Shown here one piece after another: positions 17,578 through 25,841 of a stretch of DNA of 64,000 nt. The notes beneath the pieces are model-generated. The model saw nothing but the letters and a program-made list of their open reading frames with translations. It was not told the origin of the DNA and did not search any database. The position numbers and the translations under genes are program-made. Location: positions 62,001 to 126,000 of the forward strand of contig JAPPBY010000033.1 in assembly GCA_026702615.1 (NCBI GenBank), given 5' to 3'. How positions within the stretch are numbered: position 1 is the first letter of the stretch; each line of letters begins with the position of its first letter. Origin of the DNA: Chloroflexota bacterium. Lineage in GTDB: Bacteria > Chloroflexota > Dehalococcoidia > Tepidiformales > Tepidiformaceae.

Positions 17578-18741
17578 CTACATCGCCCCCAATCGCCGGG
17601 CCGCCTCGGCCAGCGTCTCGTCAGACTTCGAGAACGTGAACCGCACGAACCGCGACCCCGCTGCCTGGTCGTGGTAGAAGCTCGACCCCGGCACCGGCGC
17701 CACCCCCACCCGCTCGATCAGGTGCAGCGCGAACGCCGTGTCGTCGCCTCCGAAGCCGAGGTCGCCGAAGTCCGCCATCACGTAGTACGCCCCCTCAGGC
17801 CTGTGGCACTCGAATCCCGCCTCCCGCAATGAGATGAGCAGCCGGTCGCGCTTCCCCTGGTACATCGCGCGCAGCTCCGGGTAGTACGGCTCGCCCTGCT
17901 CCAGCGCGACCGCTCCCGCCTGCTGCAGCGGCGCCGGCGCGCCCACCGTCAGGAAGTCGTGCACCTTGCGAATCGCCTCGCTCAAGTCCGGCGGCGCGAC
18001 CACGTACCCCAGCCGCCACCCCGTCACGCTGAACGTCTTCGAAAGCCCGCTGATCGTCACGGTGCGGTCGTACATCCCGGGCAGCGTCGCCATCGGCAGG
18101 TGGTGGTGCTCGTCGAAGAGGATGTGCTCGTAGATCTCGTCGGTGAAGCAGAGGCAGTCGAACTCCTGGCAGAGCGCCGCGATCTGCCCCAGCTCCTCGC
18201 GGTCGAACACCTTGCCGCTCGGGTTGTTCGGCGAGTTCACGATGATTGCCTTCGTCCTCGGGCCGAACGCCGCTCGCAGCTCTTCCGGGTCGAACACGAA
18301 GTCGAGCCCCCGCAGCGTCACGAACTTGAGCGTCGCCCCGCTCATAGCCGCGTCGGGCACGTAGTTCTCGTAGAACGGCTCGAAGACGATGACCTCGTCG
18401 CCCGGCTCCACGAAGGCGAGCATCGTCGCCATCATCGCCTCGGTCGCCCCGCAGGTGACCGTCACCTCGCGTTCTGGGTCTACGTCGAGCCCGTAGTGGC
18501 GACCCACCTTGCTGGCGACTGCTGCCCGCAGGCGCGGGTCGCCCCACGTGATCGCGTACTGGTTCACGTCCGCCTCGATTGCGTCGATGGCCGCGCGCTT
18601 CACGAAGTCGGGTGCGGGAAAGTCGGGGTAGCCCTGGGCGAGGTTGATGGCGTCGTGCTCGAACGCGAGCCGCGTCATCTCACGGATGACGGACTCCGAG
18701 AACACCGACGTTCTCGCAGCGACGACAGGATGCTGGGACAT
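17578..18741 (-). CDS. Class I/II PLP-dependent aminotransferase
   Basis: Fold-type I aminotransferase of 387 residues. The Schiff-base Lys is in SGLSKTFSVTGWRLGY near residue 230. Upstream are NSPNNPSGKVF (the NNPSG motif near 170) and the Asp/Tyr pair FTDEIYEH near 200 that contacts the pyridine ring and phenolic oxygen; the substrate-carboxylate Arg is in RFVRFTFSK near the end. The overall pattern (AQGYPDFP near 38-45) is that of kynurenine/glutamine-transaminase-like or methionine aminotransferases. First gene of a two-gene operon with an MTA/SAH nucleosidase. Confidence 0.87.
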   Translation of the reverse strand: MSQHPVVAARTSVFSESVIREMTRLAFEHDAINLAQGYPDFPAPDFVKRAAIDAIEADVNQYAITWGDPRLRAAVASKVGRHYGLDVDPEREVTVTCGATEAMMATMLAFVEPGDEVIVFEPFYENYVPDAAMSGATLKFVTLRGLDFVFDPEELRAAFGPRTKAIIVNSPNNPSGKVFDREELGQIAALCQEFDCLCFTDEIYEHILFDEHHHLPMATLPGMYDRTVTISGLSKTFSVTGWRLGYVVAPPDLSEAIRKVHDFLTVGAPAPLQQAGAVALEQGEPYYPELRAMYQGKRDRLLISLREAGFECHRPEGAYYVMADFGDLGFGGDDTAFALHLIERVGVAPVPGSSFYHDQAAGSRFVRFTFSKSDETLAEAARRLGAM

Positions 18742-18791
18742 GCCCGCGATTTTACGGACGGCCCCCGAACGCGCTTCTGGACCTGGGACCG

Positions 18792-19247
18792 CTAACCCGA
18801 AGCCCGCAACAGCACGATCGGGATCTGGCGGTCGGTTTTAGTCTCGTAGCCCGCGTACTGGTCGGAGGCGGCCTTGAAACGGTCGTACAGGCGCTGCCGG
18901 TCCTCATCCGCCGCCGTCTCGGCCAGCATCTCGCGGCGGCCGTCGCGAGTGTGCACCTCGACGGTCGCATTGGCGACGAGGTTGCCGTACCACGCCGGGT
19001 TCCGGGGCGCGCCCGCGGCCGACGCCACCACCACCAGCGCGCCGTCCTCCTCCAGATAGAGGAGCGGCATCGTGCGCCGTTGCCCCGACCGCCGCCCCGT
19101 CGTGGTCAGGAGCAGCACCGGCAATCCCCCGAGCCTGCCGAGCAGCCGCCCGCCGCTGAGGCGGTACACGAGGACGTGGAACGGAACGAACAATCGTTGA
19201 AACAGACTCATCGTGGGCATCCTGCGCAGTTGGGCCGCTTGCGACAA
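18792..19247 (-). CDS. Ddn-like deazaflavin (F420)-dependent nitroreductase family protein, copy 1
   Basis: A 151-residue split-barrel protein of the Ddn/DUF385 group that usually binds F420. Signature pieces are LLTTTGRRSGQRRTMPLLYLE near residues 46-66 and RNPAWYGNLVANATVEV near 81-97, where the cofactor phosphate and Arg/Tyr contacts fall in known members. The true start could be one of the Met residues at positions 1, 10 or 13; MSLFQRLF at 13 aligns best with the paralogue. A paralogue follows at 19317-19748. No F420 biosynthesis genes are in the window, so cofactor use is inferred from family. Confidence 0.8.
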   Translation of the reverse strand: MSQAAQLRRMPTMSLFQRLFVPFHVLVYRLSGGRLLGRLGGLPVLLLTTTGRRSGQRRTMPLLYLEEDGALVVVASAAGAPRNPAWYGNLVANATVEVHTRDGRREMLAETAADEDRQRLYDRFKAASDQYAGYETKTDRQIPIVLLRASG

Positions 19248-19316
19248 GCCCCGCGCCTCCGCCCCGCGCTACGCGACTCGCTTGACGGTCCCGAACGAGC
19301 TCCCCGACGAGCGCGT

Positions 19317-19748
19317 CTAGCCTTTCAGCTCCCGCAGCATCACGACCGGTATCTTCCGGTCGGTCCTCGCCTCGTGCCCGGCGTAGTGGCCCGACCCCTC
19401 TTTGAACAGGTCGTAGAGGCGTTGCCGGTCCTCTTCCGGCGCCGGGTCGGCCCGCATCGTGCGCTTTTTCCCGCGGGTCTCGACCACCACCTCGGGATTC
19501 GCCACGCAGTTGTAGTACCAGGCGGGGTTACGCGGCCCGCCCCAGAGCGAGGCCGGGATGAGGAGGGCTCCCTCGTGCTCGACGTAGAGCAGCGGCGAGG
19601 TCTGCTGCCTGCCGGTCCGGGCACCCGTGGTCGTCAGCAGCAGGACCGGCAGCCCGAACTTCCCCATCAGCCATCCACGGGTCAGCCGGAACACGAACGT
19701 GTGAAATGGCGCGAACAGCTTCAGGAAGAACATCTGCAACCGGAACAT
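19317..19748 (-). CDS. Ddn-like deazaflavin-dependent nitroreductase family protein, copy 2
   Basis: A 143-residue paralogue of the neighbouring Ddn-like protein, with LLLTTTGARTGRQQTSPLLY near residues 37-56, GGPRNPAWYYNCVANPEVVV near 70-89 and the same RKIPVVMLR C-terminal strand. Its ATG overlaps the stop of the upstream dehydrogenase gene in the order TGATG, so the two are translationally coupled. The coupling suggests the pair acts on one substrate (a 2-hydroxy/2-keto acid dehydrogenase plus a flavin/F420 reductase), which is inference. An in-frame upstream extension exists but reads through the dehydrogenase gene in another frame and is rejected. Confidence 0.82.
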   Translation of the reverse strand: MFRLQMFFLKLFAPFHTFVFRLTRGWLMGKFGLPVLLLTTTGARTGRQQTSPLLYVEHEGALLIPASLWGGPRNPAWYYNCVANPEVVVETRGKKRTMRADPAPEEDRQRLYDLFKEGSGHYAGHEARTDRKIPVVMLRELKG

Positions 19749-20803
19749 CAGCGATTCGGACCCCGGTTCATCGGGAACGGCTGCCAGCGGCGCAGGTTGG
19801 TACGTGGCAGCACCTCCGGATTCACCGCGCTCCGCGGCCAGCGACCCTGCAGGGCCGTGGCGATCTCGCGCCCCGTGCGCCTGCGCGTCTCCGGCATCAT
19901 CCGGGCCGTCGCCGAGGCCACGTGCGGCGTCACGATCACGTTGTCCATGTGCAGGAGCGGGTTCTCCGCGTTGGTCGGCTCTACCTCGAACACGTCTAGC
20001 GCCGCCCCCGCGATCTCTCCGTCCTCCAGCGCCGCGATCAGCGCCGTCTCGTCGACCGTCGGACCCCGCCCGTTGTTCACGAAGATCGCCGAGGGCTTCA
20101 TCGCAGCGAAGTGCTCGGCCTTCATCAGGGGTCGCGTCTCCTCGTTCAAGGGCGCGTGCATCGAGACGAAGTCGGAGCGCTCCAGCATCTCCATCAGGCC
20201 CACCGGCTCGACGCCTTCGGCCGTCATCGTCAACTCGCTCACGAACGGGTCGAAGGCGATCACGTGCAGCCCAAACGGCTGCAGCCGTCGCGCCACCGCC
20301 CGCGCGATGTTCCCGAAGGAGATCAGCCCCACCGTCTGTCCCCACAGCCGCGGTACGTCGCGGAAGACCGGTCGCGCCCCGCGCCAGTCGCCCTCGCGCA
20401 TGAGCCGGTCCATCAGCTTCAGGCGGCGCGCGGCGGCCAGCAGCAGCGCCACCGTGTGGTCCGCCACCTCCTCGACGAAGATGTCGGGCACGTTCGTCAC
20501 GACGATGCCCTTCTTCGTCGCTGCCTCCACATCGACCGTGTCCGCGCCGACGCTGCTGAGGCCGATCACGACGCACTTGTCGAGCCCCTCGATGATCTCG
20601 GCGGTGATGCGCCGCCCCGGCGCGATCACTGCGTCGGCGTTTCGAGCCGCCTCGGCGAACTCGGCGTCCGTCTTCGCCGGGATCTCCAGGATCGTCGCGC
20701 CGATTGGGTCGAGCGCCTCCCGCTCGTAGCGGAAGTCGCCCATCCCTGAACCCTGGCGCGCCTGCGCCGCAACCACATAGCCGCCTGACTCGTCAGCCAT
20801 CAT
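19748..20803 (-). CDS. D-isomer-specific 2-hydroxyacid dehydrogenase (CtBP / phosphoglycerate-dehydrogenase-like)
   Basis: NAD-dependent dehydrogenase, 351 residues. The Rossmann motif is present as GLISFGNIARAVARR near residue 158, with Ser-Phe replacing part of the usual GxGxxG, as seen in C-terminal-binding-protein-like members. The catalytic triad is visible: Arg in NNGRGPTVDE near 243, Glu in DVFEVEPT near 270 and His in TPHVASATAR near 292. The N-terminal ~45 residues are an extra extension. Coupled to a Ddn-like gene by a TGATG overlap. Whether it makes 3-phosphohydroxypyruvate for serine synthesis is doubtful, as no ACT domain follows. Confidence 0.85.
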   Translation of the reverse strand: MMADESGGYVVAAQARQGSGMGDFRYEREALDPIGATILEIPAKTDAEFAEAARNADAVIAPGRRITAEIIEGLDKCVVIGLSSVGADTVDVEAATKKGIVVTNVPDIFVEEVADHTVALLLAAARRLKLMDRLMREGDWRGARPVFRDVPRLWGQTVGLISFGNIARAVARRLQPFGLHVIAFDPFVSELTMTAEGVEPVGLMEMLERSDFVSMHAPLNEETRPLMKAEHFAAMKPSAIFVNNGRGPTVDETALIAALEDGEIAGAALDVFEVEPTNAENPLLHMDNVIVTPHVASATARMMPETRRRTGREIATALQGRWPRSAVNPEVLPRTNLRRWQPFPMNRGPNR

Positions 20804-20884
20804 CCATCTCCCTGTCCTGCTGGGTGCGCGCGATTCTCACGCCCGCGGTCGGGCCTGTCTACGGTGCCGGGGATAGAGGAGGGG

Positions 20885-23329
20885 TCAGGCGGGAACTGGC
20901 ACGCCTGCGCGTACCGCCGGCACTGCCGCGCTGCGGAAGAACCCGACGACCGCGCCGCCCTGCAGCAGGCTCGACACGTACACAGCGCCCTCCGGCACCC
21001 GGTCCGTGACCGTTGCCGGGGCCCGCAGCGTGACTTCGCCGTCGGTCAGCTCAATCTCGTCGTCGTTCGAGATGCCGAGGCGCTCGGCGTCCTCTTCGCT
21101 GACCTGGATGTGGTCGTAGCGGTGCAGCTGCTCCGCCTCGGGATGTCGCAGCGCCGCCGCGTCGGCCGCGGTGTACTGGTCACGACCGGTGATGATGCGC
21201 AGTCCTCCGCCGCTGGCCGGGGCGTCGGCTACCGGCGCCGTCGAGCCCTGGCCCGACGCCGCCACCTCGAGCCGCACGCCCTCGCCAATGATGATGTCGG
21301 CGGCGGGCTGGTAGGCGGGCGTCTCGTTCGCGATGGCGGCGAGTGCTGTCTCCGGGTCGGCGGGAACGTCGACGTCGAGTGCGCCCGCGAGCGCTGAGAG
21401 CGCCGCGAAGCACGTCACCGCGTCGCCCTCCGGCGCGATCGCCGGTTCGAGGCGCTGTACGCGGAAGTCGCCCTGCGTGTAGGTGCCGCGTGAGGCGTAG
21501 GAGCGTCCCTCGGCGAGCACGGCCGTCGCGCGCTTCGCCGTCTCGTGCGCCACATTGTCGATGACGACCAGCGCGTCGAGCTCATCGAGCGCGGCTGCCG
21601 CGCCCGGCAGGCGCATCGTGGGGTCGTCGCGTACGACGACGAGGCCGCTCAGCCCTTCGAGCGGGTTGTCGCTCCCCTCGGCTGCCACGCCCACGTCGAG
21701 CAGGCCGTGTGTGTTCACTTCCGGCGGCGCGACCACGAGGTGGTCCGAGGCCGCATCGCCGTGCAGCGCGACCGCAAGGTTCGCCGCCCCGCCCGCCATC
21801 GCCCCCGCAAGCGCGGGCGAGACCGGGTTCGGCGCGCAAACCACGATGGCGCCTTCGGAGCCGCGCAGCGCGTCCGCGGCTGCGGCGATGTCGCCGGTTG
21901 CCGCCCCGCCCGCGACGGCGTCCGCGAGGGCGGCAGCCGCCTGCCCCTCCTCGCCGGCTGCCGGACGGATCCAGTGGGTCGCGAAGTCGACAAGCTCGCT
22001 CCGCAGCGCGCCGATGACGACCAGCGTCGCCTTCTCGTGCGCGACCGCGTCCTTGATGCGGACGCTGAGGACGTTGTGGCTCTCCTCGAGGTCGTCGGCG
22101 ACCACGACGATCGCCTTCGCCTTCGGGATGCGGGTCATGTCAGTGGCCACCCGCCACGTGCCCAGGCGCGCTTCCAGCGCGTCCTTCGCGGCCCGCATCA
22201 CCGGCCCGAGGGGGCTGTCGGCCGTCGTGCCGAAGGCGCCGCTGGCGATGAGCCTCGCGAGGTACGCCTCTTCGTTCGTGACGGTGCCGCCCACGAGCAC
22301 GCCCACGCGACCCTTGCCGGCGGCCTCGCGCAGGGCGCTCGCCGCCTCCGTCGCCGCGTCCTCGATCGAGGCTGGCGCCTGGATGACCCCGCGCTTCACG
22401 AGGTGGCGTGAGAGTCGCTCGCGCGGCTTCAGGGAGTCGTAGTGGTAGCGCCCGCGGACGCAAATCTGGTCACCGGAGAACTCGTTGCCGGGTCCGGGCC
22501 GCACGATCACGCCGCGCCCCTCGCGGGAGCCCATGCTGATGCTGCACCCGACCGCGCAGGAGTCGCAGGTCGTCGTCGTCCAGGTGTCCGGCTTCGCCAC
22601 CCACTTGTTCGGATGCTCCATGAGCGCCGCCGTCGGGCAGACGTCGATGCAGGCGCCGCTGAAGTCGCAGTTGCTCTCGTGGATGGCGCCGCCCGCCCCG
22701 AACGTGATCTGCAGGTCGAAGCCGCGTCCGCCCAAGGTGATCGCGCTGGTGTGGCGCTTCTCCTCGCAAACCCGCTGGCAGCGCGTGCAGATGATGCACA
22801 TCTGGGGGTCGAACTCCATGTACGGGTTCGCCCGGTCCGCCGGTGGCTGCGGCGCCTGGTAGTAGGTGCGCTCCTCGCCCACCCACGGCTCGTACCCCGA
22901 CATTCCCACCATCTCGCAGGTCGCCTGCAGTTCGCACCGGTAGTTCTTCGAGCAGGTCAGGCAGCGATGCGTGACCACGTCGTCGCGCAGGCAGATGTCG
23001 CCCGGGTGGCAGTGCTCGCGCCGGTGGCACGTCAGGCACCGCTCGCTGTGATTCGAGATGAGCACGGAAAGGACGGCACGGCGCCCTTCCTGCACCTCGT
23101 CGGTGTCGGTGCGCACCACCATCCCGTCCTGCACGACGCTCGTGCAGGCCAGCTGCAGCCCGGGAGGCCCTTCGATGTCGACCAGGCAGGTGCGGCAGCC
23201 CGCGTACGGCTTCAGCCCGTCCACGTAGCACAGGTTCGACATGTAGATGCCGTTGTTCTTCAGAACCTCAACGAGGGGCGCCCCTTCGGGCGCCTCGATC
23301 GTGCCGCCATTCGCCGTGATCGTCGCCAT
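20885..23329 (-). CDS. NuoG-like iron-sulfur / molybdopterin-fold subunit
   Basis: An 814-residue NADH-quinone-oxidoreductase subunit-G-like protein. Residues 1-80 are a [2Fe-2S] ferredoxin domain (C34, C45, C48, C62). Residues 98-138 hold eight Cys in two copies of CLTC-x5-C (C98-C107 and C123-C132), where ordinary NuoG has one. A two-cluster ferredoxin follows with C178, C181, C184, C188 and C221-C231. Near 255-262 is CDSCAVGC, the [4Fe-4S] site of the molybdopterin-oxidoreductase fold, then a degenerate Mo domain and a small C-terminal barrel (RIITGRDQYTAADAAA ...). It is preceded, 3 bases away, by a NuoI-like subunit. The other complex I genes are absent here, so a role outside complex I (dehydrogenase electron relay) is possible. 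Confidence 0.82.
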   Translation of the reverse strand: MATITANGGTIEAPEGAPLVEVLKNNGIYMSNLCYVDGLKPYAGCRTCLVDIEGPPGLQLACTSVVQDGMVVRTDTDEVQEGRRAVLSVLISNHSERCLTCHRREHCHPGDICLRDDVVTHRCLTCSKNYRCELQATCEMVGMSGYEPWVGEERTYYQAPQPPADRANPYMEFDPQMCIICTRCQRVCEEKRHTSAITLGGRGFDLQITFGAGGAIHESNCDFSGACIDVCPTAALMEHPNKWVAKPDTWTTTTCDSCAVGCSISMGSREGRGVIVRPGPGNEFSGDQICVRGRYHYDSLKPRERLSRHLVKRGVIQAPASIEDAATEAASALREAAGKGRVGVLVGGTVTNEEAYLARLIASGAFGTTADSPLGPVMRAAKDALEARLGTWRVATDMTRIPKAKAIVVVADDLEESHNVLSVRIKDAVAHEKATLVVIGALRSELVDFATHWIRPAAGEEGQAAAALADAVAGGAATGDIAAAADALRGSEGAIVVCAPNPVSPALAGAMAGGAANLAVALHGDAASDHLVVAPPEVNTHGLLDVGVAAEGSDNPLEGLSGLVVVRDDPTMRLPGAAAALDELDALVVIDNVAHETAKRATAVLAEGRSYASRGTYTQGDFRVQRLEPAIAPEGDAVTCFAALSALAGALDVDVPADPETALAAIANETPAYQPAADIIIGEGVRLEVAASGQGSTAPVADAPASGGGLRIITGRDQYTAADAAALRHPEAEQLHRYDHIQVSEEDAERLGISNDDEIELTDGEVTLRAPATVTDRVPEGAVYVSSLLQGGAVVGFFRSAAVPAVRAGVPVPA

Positions 23330-23332
23330 TGC

Positions 23333-23806
23333 CTAGAGCCGGTGGAAGTCGCCGTCGGGGTCGGGCGCCTTCATCCCGTTCGGGTAGGTGTTGTCGTTCC
23401 GCTTCAGGAACGACTGCGCCATCCGGCTCAGCGCGTGCTTGTCGCGGTACATCTCGTCGAAGTTCGTGACCGCGTCGTCGAGCGGTCCGCCCGGCTGGAT
23501 CGCCTCGTAGGGGCAGGCCTCGGTGCACAGTCCGCAGTACATGCAGATGCGGAAGTCGATCTCGTAGCGGTCGATGTTGCGGCGGCCCTCGGCGTCCTGG
23601 CTGGTCGCCACCAGGATGCAGCCGTCGGGACAGGCCTGCGCGCAGGTGCTGCAGCCCGTGCAGCGCTCCTCGAACCAGAGCAGGTTCGTGCGCGCGTACA
23701 CCGGAACCGGTCGCGAGACCTCCGGGTACTCAAGCGTATCCACGGGCTTGAACAGCTGGCGCAGCGTCAAACCCAGTCCGCGCGCGATGCCCGTGCCGTA
23801 GGCCAT
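23333..23806 (-). CDS. NuoI-like 2x[4Fe-4S] ferredoxin subunit
   Basis: A 157-residue electron-transfer subunit with two complete [4Fe-4S] motifs: CTGCSTCAQACPDGC near residues 49-63 and CMYCGLCTEACPYEA near 88-102. The N-terminal GLGLTLRQLFKP and the EYPEVSRPVPVYAR stretch are typical of NuoI, as is YEAIQPGG after the second motif. It is the first gene of a two-gene unit with the NuoG-like gene (3-base gap). The divergent NIPSNAP gene lies 115 bases away. Confidence 0.88.
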   Translation of the reverse strand: MAYGTGIARGLGLTLRQLFKPVDTLEYPEVSRPVPVYARTNLLWFEERCTGCSTCAQACPDGCILVATSQDAEGRRNIDRYEIDFRICMYCGLCTEACPYEAIQPGGPLDDAVTNFDEMYRDKHALSRMAQSFLKRNDNTYPNGMKAPDPDGDFHRL

Positions 23807-23921
23807 CCGATCCTCCCCGGAGAAGCGGCCCGATCGTAGCCGCCCCGCCTCGTGATGACAATCACGAGCCCTCCGCGAACGCGTAGACTCCGCCGGTCAA
23901 TCACCCCTACGGAGGCGAACC

Positions 23922-24242
23922 ATGCTCTTTGAGCTGCGTCAGTACCGCATCAAGGCCGGACGGCAGGCGGCCTGGGTCGAGTTCATGGAGAACACGATCA
24001 TCCCCTTCCAGCAGTCGAAGGGCATGGTCATCCTCGGCAGCTTCACCGACGAGGAAGACGAGACCGTCTACATCTGGGTTCGCCGCTTCCGCGACGAGGC
24101 CGAGCGCGAGGCGCAGTACGAGGCCGTCTACCAGAGCGACGAGTGGAAGAACGACATCGGCCCCCAGATCCCCGAGATGATGGAGCGCGAAGGCGTCGTC
24201 GTCCGCCGCCTCAACCCCACCCCCCACTCCGCCATCCAGTAG
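23922..24242 (+). CDS. NIPSNAP family protein
   Basis: A 106-residue single-domain dimeric alpha/beta-barrel protein of the NIPSNAP family. The family pattern is seen in MLFELRQYRIKAGRQ at the start, FMENTIIPFQQSKGM, VYIWVRRFRDEAERE and the short C-terminal strand. Function in bacteria is unknown; it is commonly found beside oxygenases and CoA-linked catabolism. GGAGG is 7 bases from the ATG. It is convergent with the ACT-domain gene, 10 bases between stops. Confidence 0.85.
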   Translation: MLFELRQYRIKAGRQAAWVEFMENTIIPFQQSKGMVILGSFTDEEDETVYIWVRRFRDEAEREAQYEAVYQSDEWKNDIGPQIPEMMEREGVVVRRLNPTPHSAIQ

Positions 24243-24252
24243 CGCGGGTCCC

Positions 24253-24651
24253 TTACACCACTTCGTCGGGGCTGAGCAGGGCCGCGGTGGCCTCCCGATC
24301 CTCGGTGTTCAGCGCGACCGTCGCGTACCCCTGGTGGCGGTCGAGGATGTGCAGGCTCTGGATATTGATGCCCGCATCGCGAAAGCGCGCCGCCACCTTC
24401 GCCAGCGCCCCCGGCTCATCTCGCAGCCGGATCAGCAGCGCCTCGTCCGTCACCGCGCGGTAGCCCGCGTCCACCAGGCAGTGGAGCGCCCGGTCGTGGT
24501 CGCCCTCCTCCGTCGAGAGCGTGACCAGTCCGGTCTCCCCGGTGCGCTCCGTGTTGATCGCCACGAGGTTCACGTCGGCGCGCGCCAGCGCCTCCGTAAT
24601 CTCCGCGATGATGCCGACCCTGTTCTGAACCGCCACCGTTATCTGCTTCAC
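24253..24651 (-). CDS. Tandem ACT-domain protein
   Basis: A 132-residue protein made of two ACT domains. The first spans about residues 1-65 (QITVAVQNRVGIIAEITEAL), the second about 70-130 (LLIRLRDEPGALAKVAARF, then GINIQSLHILDR). ACT pairs bind amino acids and act as sensors or regulatory subunits. It is the last gene of an operon, 10 bases after a PLP decarboxylase gene, so feedback sensing of that enzyme's amino-acid substrate or product is a fair guess, not shown. Confidence 0.83.
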   Translation of the reverse strand: MKQITVAVQNRVGIIAEITEALARADVNLVAINTERTGETGLVTLSTEEGDHDRALHCLVDAGYRAVTDEALLIRLRDEPGALAKVAARFRDAGINIQSLHILDRHQGYATVALNTEDREATAALLSPDEVV

Positions 24652-24661
24652 CGAAACCCCC

Positions 24662-25837
24662 TCATGTCTCCGTCGAGCCGCTGCTGCCTGCGCAGGCGTC
24701 CACGATCTCGTCGACCATCGCGCGGGTGACGTGCGGCATCGTGACGATGTGCGCGATGTCGCCGAGCGGCGCGAGCTGCCACGCCTGCACGATCGCTTCC
24801 GCTGGTCTCGGGAAGACCACCGTCACCGAGTGCCGGTTGCGCCAGGCGGCGATGCCCTTCTCGTTGAAGCGCTCGACCGCGTACGCGGCCGTGTCGAGCA
24901 TGTCCCCGACGAGCGTTCGCAGACCGTCGAGCCCGTAGTGCTCGAGGGCGTACCAGAGGATGAGTGGTGTGAACCCGCTGCGTGAACCCGGCACGGTCGT
25001 GTCGAGCGTGCCCAGGTACTCGACCGAGCGCGCGACGGTGTTCACGTAGTCGCTCTTCGTCAGGACGACGCCGCAGGGCAGTGGCGCGCCGATCACTTTG
25101 TGCCCGCTCAGCGAGACGCTGTCGATGCCCGCGTCGAACCCGTATGGCTGCGGGTCCTCGACGAACGGCAGGATCAGGCCGCTGAGCGCTGCGTCGGCGT
25201 GGATGTAGTGGTTCGTGATCGCGAGGTCCTCGAGGATGGCCCGCACCCGCGTGAGGTCATCGACGGCTCCCTTCATGGTCGTGCCGATGTTGGCCATCAC
25301 GATGACCGGCGTGTCGCGGTGGATGCGCACGGTCTCGTACAGATCCTCGTAGTCGAGCTCGCCGTTCTCCTGGCTCTTGATCATGATGTTGCGCATGTTC
25401 AGCACGCTCAGGTTCTTGAGCACGCTGTAGTGGGTGTCTTGCGAGAAGTAGACGATGCCGTCCGGGTGCAGCTTCCGCGCCAGGTAGAGCCCGTACATGT
25501 TGCCCTCGGTGCCTCCCGAGGTGACGTAGCCCCACGCCTCGTCCGTCGGAAGATGCATGAGCTCCGCGAACGTGGCCACCACCTCGCGCTCCATCGCGCG
25601 CGTGTTGACCTGGTAGTTGCTCTCGTGGAAGGGGTCGCCGATGTTGTTGAGCGAGTAGCGCAGGAACGGCGTGAGGGCGGAATAGTCGTAGGCGAGGTTC
25701 GCCGGGTACCCGGCCTGCCGTTGCGTCGCCTCTTCCAGGGTCTGGTGAAGTGCGTCGAGCCGCGCGCGGGTCTCGGCGCGCGGTGCGCCCATTCCCTGCG
25801 ACGCGTGCCCTCCCGATGCGCGCGGTTGCCGGGACAT
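24662..25837 (-). CDS. PLP-dependent group II decarboxylase, histidine-decarboxylase-like
   Basis: A 391-residue fold-type I decarboxylase closely resembling the PLP-dependent histidine decarboxylase of enterobacteria and the plant serine decarboxylases. Key stretches are NNIGDPFHESNYQVNTR near residues 63-80, TSGGTEGNMYG near 105-115, FSQDTHYSVLKNLSVL near 130-145, ADAALSG near 215 and the cofactor Lys in SLSGHKVIGAPLPCGV near 240. It would release histamine or another amine from the amino acid. Second gene of an operon: NHL propeller, decarboxylase, ACT pair, with gaps of 4 and 10 bases. Confidence 0.83.
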   Translation of the reverse strand: MSRQPRASGGHASQGMGAPRAETRARLDALHQTLEEATQRQAGYPANLAYDYSALTPFLRYSLNNIGDPFHESNYQVNTRAMEREVVATFAELMHLPTDEAWGYVTSGGTEGNMYGLYLARKLHPDGIVYFSQDTHYSVLKNLSVLNMRNIMIKSQENGELDYEDLYETVRIHRDTPVIVMANIGTTMKGAVDDLTRVRAILEDLAITNHYIHADAALSGLILPFVEDPQPYGFDAGIDSVSLSGHKVIGAPLPCGVVLTKSDYVNTVARSVEYLGTLDTTVPGSRSGFTPLILWYALEHYGLDGLRTLVGDMLDTAAYAVERFNEKGIAAWRNRHSVTVVFPRPAEAIVQAWQLAPLGDIAHIVTMPHVTRAMVDEIVDACAGSSGSTET

Positions 25838-25841
25838 CGGG

